DNA from: Lactifluus volemus | Lineage: Eukaryota; Basidiomycota; Agaricomycetes; Russulales; Russulaceae | DNA length: 64,000 nt | NCBI GenBank assembly: GCA_022376515.1 | Contig: WTXI01000002.1 | Location: 744,001-808,000, forward strand | Reading direction: 5' to 3' | Shown here: one piece after another, positions 1 through 12,220 of the stretch | Layout: the number at the start of each line of letters is the position of its first letter | Numbering within the stretch: position 1 is the first letter of the stretch | The notes under the pieces: model-generated | Databases searched by the model: none | What the model was told of the DNA's origin: nothing | The model's input: only the letters and a program-made list of their open reading frames with translations | Position numbers and translations under genes: made by a program

Positions 1-623
1 TGTAATGTTAGTGAAAGGCGGAGGGCAGTGGAAGAAACAAAACAGACCTCGAGTAAATAATAAAAAAAAGACCGAAAGTCGAGGCTCAGCTCGACTAGGA
101 CAAGAACGAAGAAAGAAGGGGGAGTACGAAAAGGGAGGAAGATGGTCAAATCGACTTCGAACGGCCTAGATAAATAAAGGCTGACCTAATGGGAATCGTC
201 TTGACGACGAAACGAAACGATCATTTTTTTTTTATATGGAAGCCGCACTGTGGGATCACCGACTTGACGTTGATATTTTTGGTTGACAATCTCCGTAACA
301 CGGGCAACAGCAACAGCAACAGCCCAATCACCGTGCTGCCCTCTCTTTCCGAGCTGCCCGACTGGCTGCTCAGCGCTCTAGATTGTGCTCTATACTGTAT
401 GCCCGATAGGTACAGTTTTCCCTCGCTCGGATGCGCCCACCAATGGGAACCGTGACCTCGTAACACCTTGTTACAGTCTCAGCCATTCACGTCAGAATTC
501 TAGATCACTTCTCAGGGATCATCAAGATAATATCGTATATTGTACTACATTCAGTACAAAATGTCCTCGTCCCCCAGTAACAAGGGGCTGAAAGTAGGGA
601 AAATGTCATATATATCACCATCC
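1..623. other. Non-coding flank, no gene recognised
   Basis: No conserved reading frame is seen here. The stretch lies downstream of the 3' end of the minus-strand Mso1-like gene and probably holds its 3' UTR and terminator. It contains a short CAG/CAA-type run near 303-325 and an A/T homopolymer near 225. The small open frames lack coding character or recognisable motifs. Confidence 0.5.
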
Positions 624-1950
624 TCAATACCTTCGCATAGCAGGTCGTGCAGGTAACCCGACGGTGGGCCGCACACTAGCTGGCAGCGAAGGCGCACGAT
701 TGGCGGGCGCCGCGACGCCCGGTCCACCATCTGGCGAATATCTTCTACCGCGCTCCACGGGTGCGGGCCCTCCATACCCGTCCCGGGCGGGCACACTCTG
801 CTGTGTTGCTGCACTTCTCTTCGCATCCCGCAGTGCCCTCAATCGATCATTTGCTCTCGACGATGGGAGACTAGCAGAGATATCATCTTGTGGCCCACCA
901 GATGGTCTGCGCATCTCTCGAAGCGAAGAAAACGATTGTGGCGCCGCGGCTGTGTCGTAGACCTCCCGTAAACCACGGGGGCGGTGAGTTGCAAAGGTTT
1001 CACTGGATTCGTGACCGCCGAACCCGGGGCCTGCCCCGTACCGGCCGCTCGTCGTTGATAGGCCAAGAGGACGGCGCTCATGTTCGTCAAATAACCATGG
1101 AGGTAGATCGGTCGGATCGCGCGCCTTCTGGATGTGGTATGCCTTCATGGCGCGAGTAAGGCTTGACTCCTCGCCTGGCGGTGTCCCTGGACCCCAAAAA
1201 TACAATAAGAAATCCGCAGCTGTAAGGAATCATGGTGGGACTCACGTTCGCCCGAGTACATAGCGATGTTAGACGTCCAGGCCTTTGAGACGGTTATAGT
1301 TAGACTATTCGCAGCTTCTGCGACGTGTGACCAGAGTGTCATTCCATATCCTCGCTCGTCTCCTTCGACGTCCCCTGATGATTAATCGACAGTATTTATT
1401 ACAACGAGTTCAGCTCAAGAATGGGTTGACCTTTGAACGCACCTGTCTCGGGTTCGAGTGCAACGGTCGTGGGATGGTGTAACCCGCCACCACGCTCGTT
1501 CCTAAACTTCTTTCGTGGCTCGGGCTCGTCCTCAAGGCTCGTGCGCGATGAAGCATACCCGCCACGCCCATTCATCCGGTCCAAAAACGTTGACGATCCC
1601 GATGAGGATGAAGATGATCCGGTGCTGGCACTGGACTGTGTCCGTTCATCCCAATGCCGTTGTCGCGGTCGCGGAAGTGGTGGTACATCTGGTATATCCT
1701 TGTATGACGATGGCCCGACACCGGTCTGCGCCATCAAGGTTGCTACAGAACCGCCCGAGTGGGCGGAGCGCGACCTCACGGCGGGCGTGTCGTGGTACGA
1801 GTAGAGTTCTCTGCCCCTGCCTCTGTATTGTTCCGTCTCTGTCTCCGTCACTTGTCTGTCATAACGCCCTACGGAGCGTGCACGTGGACTCGAGGGCAAG
1901 CCTACACCAATATTTCTGCCTTTTAGCCGCCCAGGGCGTGCAGAACTCAT
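624..1950 (-). CDS. MSO1: Mso1-like Sec1-binding exocytosis protein
   Basis: The product is predicted to bind the Sec1/Munc18 protein and help SNARE assembly at sites of secretion, as Mso1 does in yeast. The diagnostic part is encoded at about 1374-1246 and 1186-1090: TLWSHVAEAANSLTI, then SLTRAMKAYHIQKARD and LPPWLFDEHER, which is the Mso1 Sec1-binding domain. I propose three exons, 1950-1431, 1374-1246 and 1186-624. The splices (GTCAAC..CAG and GTGAG..CAG) keep one frame and give about 403 residues. The N-terminal 180 residues and the C-terminus are disordered and rich in Ser, Arg, Pro and Gly. If the first intron is retained, exon 1 ends at a stop at 1399 and a shorter protein could start at Met 1342, closer to the usual family length. 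The domain call is firm. The fusion to the N-terminal extension is inference. Confidence 0.78.
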
Positions 1951-4080
1951 AGAAAGTCGTGTGGGTGGTCTCGCTAGCCAGCTAGATGAGAGGAAATTAA
2001 AGAGGTATAGATAGGTCGAGGTACTGTAGGAGTAGAATAAGATGAAGAGGAGCAGCTCAGCTGCGCAAGACGAGAGTGCAGAGGATAGAGACCTAGTAAC
2101 CGTGGATCATGGAATGTTACCTAGTGAATTCCAGGCTGGGCGGGGGTTGGGCGGTGAACCTGACTTGACTGGCATTCCAACCCGGACGTCCCATCGTGAT
2201 CATATCAACTTGGCTCAATCTATCCGAGTCTGTCCGCGGCCACATGCCACAACCAATTACAATCTCGGCCCGGTAACGATCTTTCCATCGTCTCATTTCT
2301 TACCGATGACTCCGAGTCTTTGCCCTTCCTACTTGCAACTTTTCTTAACCTTTCACTTCCAAAGTATCTTCTGTGAACTCCGCGCCCAGCAGCGCACAGG
2401 AACTACCGTCGTACCTAGCACAGCCCATCATCAATCAGCTCGCTCGCATTGCGTCTGTCAGTAACCTGATGCGGGGCGGCTGATTTCCGTGCCGGGCCCG
2501 CCCTTGACCAGATAGCCGCCCCATGTTGTGGCTAGGTAATATGGATACCATGATTTCCTACCATGCGCGCAGTCAGGAGGACGACGACTCCCCCAATCCG
2601 ACCTTCCTTGTACATAACAGGCTCCTTACAAAAAAGCGCATCGTCACTGACGACCGGCCGGGTTTCTAAGGACCATCATATTACCCGCATATGCGAATGC
2701 TTCATTCGCACGGCTCCCTCATGCCTTTGCGTCTTCTTGGCCTTCGGTGCTTATAACCAAACGATCTTCTGTGTTAGTTTCATCTCGCGAGTTGACCGTT
2801 CGAATAAGTGACCATATGCTTGTTCCCTGGGTCCTTTCTACCATCCACTCTTGCACACTATCCCTAGATGTTTGAACCTAGTACTTCAAGACGACTGTTT
2901 GGTAACCAAGACCCGGGGGTCTTACCAACAAAATGACAGAATAGGCGCGGGTCGTGAAACTGGAAACTACAAATTACCTATTGGCGAGTTCCGTGCGGCA
3001 GCACAAGGTCGGTATATTCGGCACAGAAAATAACGTTTCGAAGACGCTGATAAGGTCTCCATGTCCGTCGCTCTGACACTCTAGGGCGAGATAACCTTCG
3101 CTGCCGAGGTCACCGACTCGTTTTCCACAGATTGACATGCTGATCAGGCAGGAACGACATTACCCCATTCTAGCCTCGTCGTAATGGACGACGCTTTTCA
3201 CCATGCAAACTCTTTCAAAGAGGTTGTCGGTTCCGCTGCATCAATTCTTTTTGTTCGAGACTCTGAAACACATATTCCTGGCCTAAAAATACCATCGGGG
3301 GCATAACCCACTTTGCCTGTTCGTTCCGGATCAACCGGCTTTTCCTTCTTTCCGACAGAATAGGCGTTTTTTGCCATGAATAACTCATGCTTTCAGTCAC
3401 AGGTCGCGGTGCTGATCTTTCACCTTTCGCCTTGCACGCCGTGTAGGGCTGCTTGTGAAGGTGGGATGTATCAAGCCGTCATGCCCGAAGTACTTCGTTG
3501 TTAGCTACAGCGGGAATACGGGGCAGGTAGGGGATTCCACTGGAAAGTCTTTTCCCTGCCGAGTTTCTGGATTCCACAGAGTGGTAGGCTTCTTGTCTTG
3601 ATGCAAATTCAGGCTATTTCGTACGATGGACCATTTTCAATCCGAGGTTATTACACTCTTTCACACTAGCGTCGTAGCTATTTATCTTTGCACGACAACC
3701 GTTGTATTGTAACCTTTGCAACAAGTGATGGTTTGTACTGTATTGGACATACCTTCGGGTACCTTGAGGCTGTTAGCCTGACTGTTGCCTTCTCATTATT
3801 GAACTTTATTAGACAGACATTTAAGGACCAAGTTTGTGTGGCCAACACCTAGAATGTTCGTCGGTATAGGAATCAGCTTCCACGCTGAGCGGGACCGTAC
3901 TCTGTTTGCCTTTCCAAAAATAAGCGCCATTAAGACGGTGGCCACTTACCACGACTCCATATCGGGACTCGGCGCAATGGCGCAATCGCAGCCTTGAATA
4001 TTGCATAAATTCCCATGCACTTGTTGTACATCTCGGATACTTGATTCAGAGCAAGACAGTCGTACTTGTCAAGTACTAGA
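1951..4080. other. 2.1-kb intergenic region without recognisable gene
   Basis: I find no conserved protein segment on either strand. Open frames are short and do not join through plausible splice sites into a known family. The region separates the divergently transcribed Mso1-like gene and sulfide:quinone oxidoreductase gene, so it should contain both promoters. Small lineage-specific or non-coding RNA genes cannot be excluded. Confidence 0.5.
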
Positions 4081-5897
4081 ATGTTCCCGATAAGGAGGTC
4101 TACTATTACGCTTCGGCGTTACGCAGTTGCAGATCGTCCACGATGGGTCAGTTCCGGTGCTCCTGCCAAGATAAGTTCAAGATTTTAGTCCTGGGCGAGG
4201 TACGTCCTCCATGACGACCAATACGATCCTACTCAAAACCCGCATCTGAACAGGTTCAGGTGGACTTAGCGTTTCGCAACAGTTGTACAACCGGTTTGAT
4301 GCCGCCGGTAAGCCTCTGGAGGCGGGGATATTGCGATTGTAGATGCTGCCGAATACCACAATTACCAGGTGTGTGTGTGTGTGTCTTATTACGCCTCTTT
4401 TGTGCTCAACCCAAGCATGCGATCCCGTATAGCCTGGATGGTACGTCCGATCGAACAACAAAACTAAAATATTCTAATCCTCCGGGTTCCGCGTGCACTC
4501 TATCTAACAGGACCCTCGTCGGGGCTGGCCTGAAGCAGAAGTCGACGCTCCGCCGGCCGCTTGCGGAGCTCATACCGCCGCACATCACGCACATTCCCGA
4601 AACCGTCGCGTCCTTCGACCCGTCTCACAACGCGGTGCGCACGAGCACGGGCCGTACCATCGGTACGACGCGCTCGTCGTCGCGATGGGGCTCCAGGTGA
4701 ACTTTGGCGCGATCGGGGGATTGTCCAAGGCGCTTGCGGATCCGTCTAGCGGTGTATCGAGCATATATTCATACGAAACGTGCGATAAGGTTTGGGAGGA
4801 TATCGATGCACTGCGTACGGGACGCGCAATTTTCACGCAGCCTCAAGGCATCATTAAATGCGCGGGAGGTCAGAATTTCACACACTCCTTCCGCTCCACC
4901 CGCCTCTAACTTTTTGTTTTGTTTTGAATGCGTCGCAGCGCCGCAAAAGATTATGTGGATGGCCTGGGATCGGTATCGCAAAACGCGTCGCGGGGGTCAG
5001 ATCACTATCGATTTTTTCTCCGGTATGCCGACTATGTTCAGCGTGAAGAAGTACTCCGATGCGTTGGAGGCTTTGCGCGTTAGACGTGGCGTTGGCGGTC
5101 ACTTTGGACGTAACCTCGTCTCCATCGATGGGCCAACCGCAAAGCCGTGTTCAAAAATGTCGCCGATGGAACGGAGAGCAAGGAAGATTACACGCTTTTG
5201 CATGTCACGCCGCCGATGGGACCTCTGGAGGTGCTCAAAGGCAGCCCGATCGTGGACGCAGCCGGATGGGTGGAAGTAGACAAGGGCACGCTGCAACACG
5301 TAAAGCCAGAATACGGCAACATCTTTGCACTCGGCGATGCCTCGTCGTTGCCTACGAGCAAGACCGGGGCAGCAATCACCAAACAGGCACCGGTGCTGAC
5401 GGAAAATCTGTTCCATTTACTGGATAGTGGCAAGATTGGATCTGCCATATATGATGGATACACGAGCTGCCCTGTGCGCTCTTTTGTTTGCAAACTGTGT
5501 AAATTGGGGCCTGACCTATCTGTGATAGCTTCTGACGGGCTATGGCGAACTCTTACTCGCAGAGTTCAAGTATGGTCTTGTGCCGGCAGAGTCGTTTGCA
5601 AATTCTGTCGGGATCAAGCAACCCCGCGAAGGTAAGGACAATTTCGAGTCTTACCAATGAGTGGTATACTTATCAATGGGTCTTAGGCTGTTCTATTATA
5701 TGAAAAAGGTAAGAGGATGGGCAGCGCCGTGCTTTGTTGCATCTTCTAATCTGAGATGTAGGATCTTTTCCCCTGGGTATACTTTAAATACTATGTAAGT
5801 CCCAGTTGTCTCTTTAAACTTTCTTGTCTACATGTAAGAACAGGTGAAAGGAAGATGGTTTGGACCATCTGGATTGACGCAACCCAAGTTTGGATAG
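4081..5897 (+). CDS. HMT2: Sulfide:quinone oxidoreductase, mitochondrial
   Basis: This flavoprotein oxidises sulfide and passes electrons to ubiquinone at the inner mitochondrial membrane (family of fission yeast Hmt2 and animal SQOR). The start at 4081 gives an Arg-rich presequence, MFPIRRSTITLRRYAVADRP. Then come a dinucleotide-binding segment (KFKILVLG..SGGLSVSQQL), EYHNYQ, PGWTLVGAG, RRPLAELIPPHI, QGIIKCAGAPQK with the conserved Cys, GNIFALGDASSLPTSKTGAA (FAD-binding GD motif) and a C-terminal FPWVYFKYYVKGRWFGPSG. Exons include an 8-nt micro-exon at 4433-4440, and a later intron starts at GTGCGC near 5470. The frame needs one-base restorations near 4169, 4197, 4328, 4655, 5130 and 5625, several in homopolymers. 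I read these as sequence errors because the protein is otherwise well conserved to its end. Confidence 0.92.
4369..4384 (+). repeat. (GT)8 microsatellite at a splice donor
   Basis: Eight GT units follow directly after the CAG that ends a sulfide:quinone oxidoreductase exon at 4368, so the first GT is also the predicted 5' splice site. The downstream intron runs to the AG at 4431-4432. Confidence 0.85.
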
Positions 5898-6010
5898 TAG
5901 GGAAAGTGTGTGACGGAGATGTAGTGTGACTGAGTGTGACTGTTTAATGACACGAACACGCGTTGTTTTGTTTTATTTTTGCTCAACGTTAATCAGTCAA
6001 AGTCATCATC

Positions 6011-8867
6011 ATGTCGCGCTCGATGACCGCTGCCCAAGTCATCGCTCTCGGCGAATATCTCGACCCAATTTGATCCTTCAACCCTTACCGTCAACCAGTT
6101 ATTGGGCGTTTTTGGTTTCCACAATATCAGATACCCAACCCCTTACACCAAACCAAAGCTAGTCCAACTCTTCAACGATGAAATCAAACCCAAGGTGAAG
6201 CAACTCAAGAAGGATAAAGTCAAGAAGGATAATAGTTTAGCAAGCGATGACGGAATTAAAGACGGTATTACCGGCCGCTACCTCAATGAGGATAGTAACA
6301 AAGTGTGTCCTTGTTGCCTCGTTGCCTGCACGCTCGTAAACTCGTGTCACCCATAGGCCCCTCCACGCCGGTCCTCCCGCCGTAGCTCGCGTGCACCCTC
6401 AATAGATGTTGAACCCAAACCAGAACCGGTACGTCGCGTCATGTCGCGTCGAAAACGCGTATTTGTTCGTCGCGTACTTATTTATCCTCACCCCCTAGCC
6501 AAAGCGCCGCAGGTCTGCGCAGCCAGCCCTCGGCGCAGCCCCAACGCGCACTAGCCAGCCAGCTCAGCCCGCTCTCGTAGAGGAGAGTGAACCAGAGGAA
6601 GAGCCTGCTCCCCGTAAAGTCAGTCGACCAAAGAAGACGGTGCGTCTTTGTTTACCCCTCTTACAACAATGTTCAATTACAGCTCTATCCAGACCGAAGA
6701 TGCCGGATCGCGTACCCGTCGATCTTCCAATGTACGATTTGCTTCTCTGTGTAAGCCCCTGACGTGCTGTACTCACGATGTTCTCAGTTCGCTGAGGATA
6801 GCGGATGGGAGGATAATAATGTTTTCCAATCCGGTGCGGAATCATCTTCCCCTGCCCGTCCACCTCCAAAGCCGCGTAGCCGCAAAGGTGCAGCGCCTAA
6901 AGCATCCACGACTACTCGCAAATCATCTCGCAAAGCCACGTCGGCTCCGCCAGAATATCTCTCCTCGTCCTCTCCTGCACGCGATCAGGAAGACGCCGAA
7001 CAAGAGGGGCCTACTGATACTATCGCCTCGCCTCCACAATCCAAATTTGCACCTTCTCTGTCACCAGAGGCGGTTCGAGAGAATGATAATATTGTCAGCA
7101 GTGTGCAGCGATCGCCATTCAAAGACTTTATGACATCGCCGTTCAAATCGTTTCCTCTCTTCCGTCCTCAGGCTGCGGTGACTGAAGGGACGATCGAAGA
7201 GGGTGATGAAGATGACGTAGGCGAAGACGTGTTGGAAGACATTATAGAAGAGAAAGTCAGCCCGCCGGATGCTGAGGATGCGGAGCTGGCATCTGAATCG
7301 GACGAGATCGATGAATTAGACGATTCCGAAGATGCGAAGGATGATCTCGCTATGGCATCACCCCTGGCCGACGGCACTGTTGCGCGCCCGTCTACTCGTT
7401 CTAGCACGAGTCCTCTCCTCCGTGTCCTCGCGATCGTTGCTGCACTGTTGGTGTACTCGATCGTAGGCCCTTACAAGGCTCAGTCTGCTGCATTAGGCTA
7501 TTGCGACACAGGCAGCAAAACAAACGACCTCCTCGAACAGCTACGCACAAGGAATGCTGCTATTGATGCGTGCAACAAGGAGAATCGCACGTCACTGTAT
7601 CTCCCCTCCTCCAGTGTGAAGGACGAGCCATGTCCCGCACCGCCATTATTGCCATTCTTCCCTGACGAATGTACGCCATGCCCTGAGCATGCGATATGCC
7701 ACCCCGATAGCGTGTCGTGCGAACACGGTTATCTGTTGCGGCCGCACCCTCTGTTAGCGTTCATCTCCTTGCCGTCATCCAATACTTTGTCTCGTCACTC
7801 TGAGCTTGCTCCATCTGCCAATGCTATTTTGAAGTTTGTAGCAGCAACGTTCGATGGCATGCCGGGCCTTGGACCAGTCGCGTTCCCGCCGAGATGCGTA
7901 GAGGACCCCAAACGAAAGCGACACATTGGTGTATTGGGCAAGGCAGTTGAAGCTGTCCTTGGACTTGAGCGCGGGAGGCGCTTGTGCGCGAGTGAAGTAC
8001 CGCTGGTTCAAGATACAGAGGGCGGGGAGGCGAGGAGGTGGGGAATGCATCTTGCTGCCTTGCGGGAGGCAATGAAGGCAAAGACTGCGGTGAGTTCCCC
8101 ATTCCATTCTCCCCCCAGTTTGTCCTAGAGAACTAACTGCGTTTCAGCCTCAGTTACAAGGCACTTTTGAGGATACGTTCGGTGAAGCTATCCAACAATT
8201 GGTCACATGGGGTGGGGTAATCACTGGAGAGGACTCCCGGTAAGTCAGTCGACCTGTCATAGATATATGAACTCTAATGAAAGCCCGCTAGCGGCGCGAA
8301 ATACATTGCACACAAGACTCCTAACCTTGATTGGACTTGTGCGTTAACGGTCAAGGGCCGAGAGATTTGGAAACAATGGAGAGCGCGGGTTTTCGGTTTG
8401 TCCTCGATTTCAATTTCTCGATCACCTGACCGGATCTCCCTGACGTGTCATCGCGCGATCGCGAACACAGGTACTATCCTGGCTTTGCTAGGCATCTATA
8501 CTGTACGCCGACGGCGCGTGCAGCCCGCGTCGAGGATAAGCGCGTCGCAGAGTTAGTGCAACTCGCACTCGCGACATTGCGCAATCAGGAAATTGCCCAC
8601 CACACGGATCCAGTGACTGCGCCAGCTCCGTACCTCTCGTCGCTGCAGCTGCGCGACCTGGTCCTGCAGGATGAACATTCTGTCTCGGCACGCGCGCGGT
8701 TGTGGGCACGTGTCGAGCATGTCGTTGAGGGCAATGCGAATGTGCGCGCGAACCTCGAGGAAGTGCCTGGCGGCGATGAGCTACGCGTTTGGCGCTGGGT
8801 CGGTGGATCGGGACGACGCAAAGCAGTCGAGTACGACAGCGCTGCGGGTCAGCGAATCGTCGCATGA
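6011..8867 (+). CDS. SRC1: Man1/Src1 (Heh) inner nuclear membrane protein
   Basis: This LEM/HeH-type protein anchors chromatin at the inner nuclear envelope and takes part in nuclear pore surveillance. From Met 6011 the first exon encodes an N-terminal HeH helix-extended-helix: STLTVNQLLGVFGFHN followed by PYTKPKLVQLFNDEI. A basic and acidic disordered linker follows (SRRSSRAPS, EDSGWEDNNVFQSG, acidic runs near 7190-7350). A first membrane segment, VLAIVAALLVYSIVG, lies near 7420-7465. The Man1-Src1 lumenal domain has its Cys pattern (CTPCPEHAICHPDSVSCEHG). A second membrane segment, ILALLGIYTV, lies near 8475, before a winged-helix-like C-terminus with RVWRWVGG. Exons are about 6011-6302, 6357-6428, 6499-6639, 6683-6731 and 6788-8089, plus 3' exons. 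Two bases appear missing at 6062-6073 (AAA and TTTT shortened) and one near 8510. The family call is secure. Confidence 0.93.
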
Positions 8868-11800
8868 GTTGACCGTCTCCTCCATCTCGAATAAGTTATC
8901 CTATGTCCTTATGTCTTGGTTATATTTTTTTCTTTGTTTCTTTTTTTTTTTAGTTATAACTGTGTAGGAGAAGGTACTCGGCCCGTTTGTTGGTTTCTAT
9001 TCCTCGTTTTCGTCGTATTGTAGCAAGTTTTGGGTGAAAAGATTCTAATTTGCCCAACTTATGACTCGTGATGATCTATTACGTACCGTTCCGTTTGTCC
9101 GTATCGTATCGTGTACGTTTCGTGCTATCGCTATCTGCTCGCGCTCTGCTATCGCATGGTTTGCTCTTACCTTTGGTTTCATTCCTCGTCATCTCTTACG
9201 ATTGTCTTGTTAATTCCATCACGATATTAGTGGCACCCCCCGGACTGCAACCGGAATTTGTTTGTGTCGAACACGAAACGCAACCGACAGGACGTCTGAG
9301 TTGTGCAATGTGCAACACTTTGACCATCTGTTGTTGGTACGCGGCAAATTTCAATTGGTATCTTAGGTTTTTGGCACTTGCAGCCTTCTCCCCATCAAGT
9401 TCCCTATGGCTGTACGCGTGCAACGTGTAATTTGTATGATCGCCGACCTTACTCGTAACAACGTGTCAATACATTCAGCTACTGTATATGCTCTCAGGCG
9501 ATGCGTTCCAAATCAAATTTGTTATCTTATTCCGATCAAAAAAAAAAAAAATTCCGCTTCCTCCGAATCCCCGAGTTCTTGCGCTGTTGTTGTGGTACTG
9601 TACTAGTAACCAACCACTTTGCTTCGTTTTTTTTTTTTGGTACCTGATGATCTTGAAATCGCAACAACGAACTCTTGATCGACAACAATTCATGATGGGA
9701 ACTTTTTTTTTTTTTTTGAACATATGGTACTCCCAACGTTTACAATACAAAGCGTTTTTTTTTTGCGCCGACATTCCCTTCGAGAAGGGAGAGAAGATCA
9801 AGGATCACCAAAGAGAGGACGAAAAAAAAACAAATTACGTTGATGATCGATGATCGCATCGCATTGCATCGCAAACGGGCCCGGGGGAAGGCTGCCCCCC
9901 CTTTGCATCTTGTTGCACATTTGTTCACTTTGACGGTTCTCACCTCTTCTTCTCTGTTCGTGCTTGGCACAACAAACAGGCTTATCACGGTCCATGAGGA
10001 CAAAAACTTGATACTGTACATTAAAAACAAAACATACTCTATTCGTGTGTCAGTGTGTTCCGGGTTTCCGAGAATCCCTACTGTACAAGTAATAAATACA
10101 GGTCGCCATATGCATTCAAAATGGCATTTAGCGAAAACGAAAGTTTCGATGAATTACGCAACGCGAGAGGACGGAGCATACGCTCGTCGTGTGAAGCAAG
10201 TTCCTCCCGATAGACATCGACGCCCGTTGTGTTTTGCCACCAGATGAGGTTCCTGGCTTTTCCCTCACTCGTCCTATTTTTTTCTTTGTGTTGGTGTTCC
10301 TTCGCGCTAAGTCTGCGCGTACAAAGTTTAATTAATGGACGACGGGGGTGTGATCGTATGCTCTCCTCGCGGGTAGCCTTACAATACCCATACTGTACCT
10401 TTCCACTCGGTCATGTCGTCGAGATCATGCGTTATCTCGTGTGGTCACGACCCAAAAAAGGGTCAAACCGGCACAAACGGCCCACCGTACATGCGTGGGA
10501 ATGTTTATGGGCGCGTTGGCAACGGCAACGTACCGTTTACTCGTTTACTCGTCTTACCTTGAAAGAGATAACAGCAACTGTCATGTCAGGCCAGCGACGA
10601 AAAAAAAAAAACATTGAAAAAAGGTGTGTTAGTTATGTTTTTCTGTTTATGGCATTGGGCGGTGCACCGGTGTATGTTCTTTTCCGGAAGGGCCTGATCG
10701 CTGCTGTCCTTGTCGCTTCGTAGGTGGCAGTTATCATAGCTGAGCTGTACGGTCGGCGATCTGTGCTAGTACTGTGCATGTGTACACATCAGGCATGTGT
10801 CTTGTTGCAATCGTTTCACCGTTCAAATTGACAAAAAGGTATGTTTTTTTTAATATCTGGGCACCATATGCCAGCAGTGCCGTATTCATGGGCTGTCCAA
10901 CTTACTTTATCACATGCTCACTGCCAGGGACGACCAAAAGGAAGGAACAAACGCCTTTGGAGAACAAAAATTAAATTTAGACTGGGGAAACTGCAGCGCT
11001 TCTTGCTGATATCACGCGGCCCGCAAAGCGTTCCCAGTTCAGGAATGTTCAAACGAAACCCCACATGCGTGCGTTCGCGTCTCACAGTTAGTAGCGGAGG
11101 TAGGGAAGGGGTCTCATATGACAATGTCAGCCCTCTCCTCCCTCTATTGTTCTCCTCCCTTTCGTCTTGCCAACAACAACAACAACAAAAAACAAAACCG
11201 GCCCCAAAATCTGTTCCAAATCCCTCAAACGCCACCGTGGCGCCGGGAGAAGACGGGCTGCAGAGCCACTTCATAGAAGTCTTCCTTGACCTTTTTTTTT
11301 TTCACTTACGGACGGAACCCGATTTTTTTCGTTTTTGCAACAATGTGACAATTGACAATCGTTTGGGCCCTCAAGCCCAACAGGCGGATATCGAACGGCC
11401 TCTATAGGTCCATTGCTGGCAACCCCCCAAACGGGGTGCAAGTCAACTCGATTTAGGTTGACCTCGTGCTACGAAAGCCCTGAGGGCCGACCTGATGGTT
11501 CGCTCCTCCCTATTGTGTGCGCAGATCGTGTGTGTACTTAAATCGTCATCGGCCGACCCTTTTTTTTTCGTTCTAACCAAAGGTCGAAGAGTAGGGAGCG
11601 TGATAACGATCGCGATCGTGTGTAGAAAGGCACCAAATTGAAACTTTTTCTGTTCAGACTTTTCTTTCGTTCCTTCTTCAGACTTATTTGTTAAACACAA
11701 GAAGTAACCCCCCCCCCCCTCGGGCGACTGTTCTTCTTACCGCCCATATAGCCAGCGCCGGTGTTGCCACAGACGCTCTGACGGGCGCGGCGATCGGACG

Positions 11801-12220
11801 TTTTTTTTTGCATACGGGTCACGCGCTGGCGTCTCCCCCCCTTCGCTTGCCCACAGGTACAACTTGTGTATTTGGGAAACTGGTCCGGCCGGGGTGTTTA
11901 GTCGATTCGTCATGCCTACGCCACTCCTTAGCCCGGGCTCACGGGGCCACGTTTGAAACTCAAAGAGAAAGGCCCTACGTTTCAGATTGTAATGGCAACT
12001 CCCCCGGTGCCGTGCCGATATCTATCCATCACCCCATCATCCTGGGAAGGGAGGTCTGCCGTAAGGAAGAACAAACCCGGACGCGTGAGCACGTTGCGGA
12101 GAAGCAGGTTGAGGCACCACATCATCACACCCGTCACGCCACTTGGTGTATGGACGCTCGGTCAACCATACGGTACAAGTAGAACTACATCACACTATCT
12201 ACGCGCTTGAGATCAAACTT
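8868..12220. other. 3.35-kb gene-poor block with homopolymer tracts
   Basis: No family is recognised on either strand. The stretch holds unusually many long A or T runs (near 8940, 9539, 9628, 9703, 9755, 9822, 10600, 11290, 11560, 11800 and 12340), a C run at about 11708 and an AAC repeat near 11170. Open frames are short and low in coding character. It lies between the 3' ends of the Man1 gene (+) and the Vps23 gene (-), so it holds both terminators. Confidence 0.5.

Noticed and set aside
4081..5897. Reading the broken SQOR frame as a pseudogene
   Set aside because: All catalytic motifs, splice sites and the C-terminus are kept, and the same kind of one-base loss affects many essential genes here.
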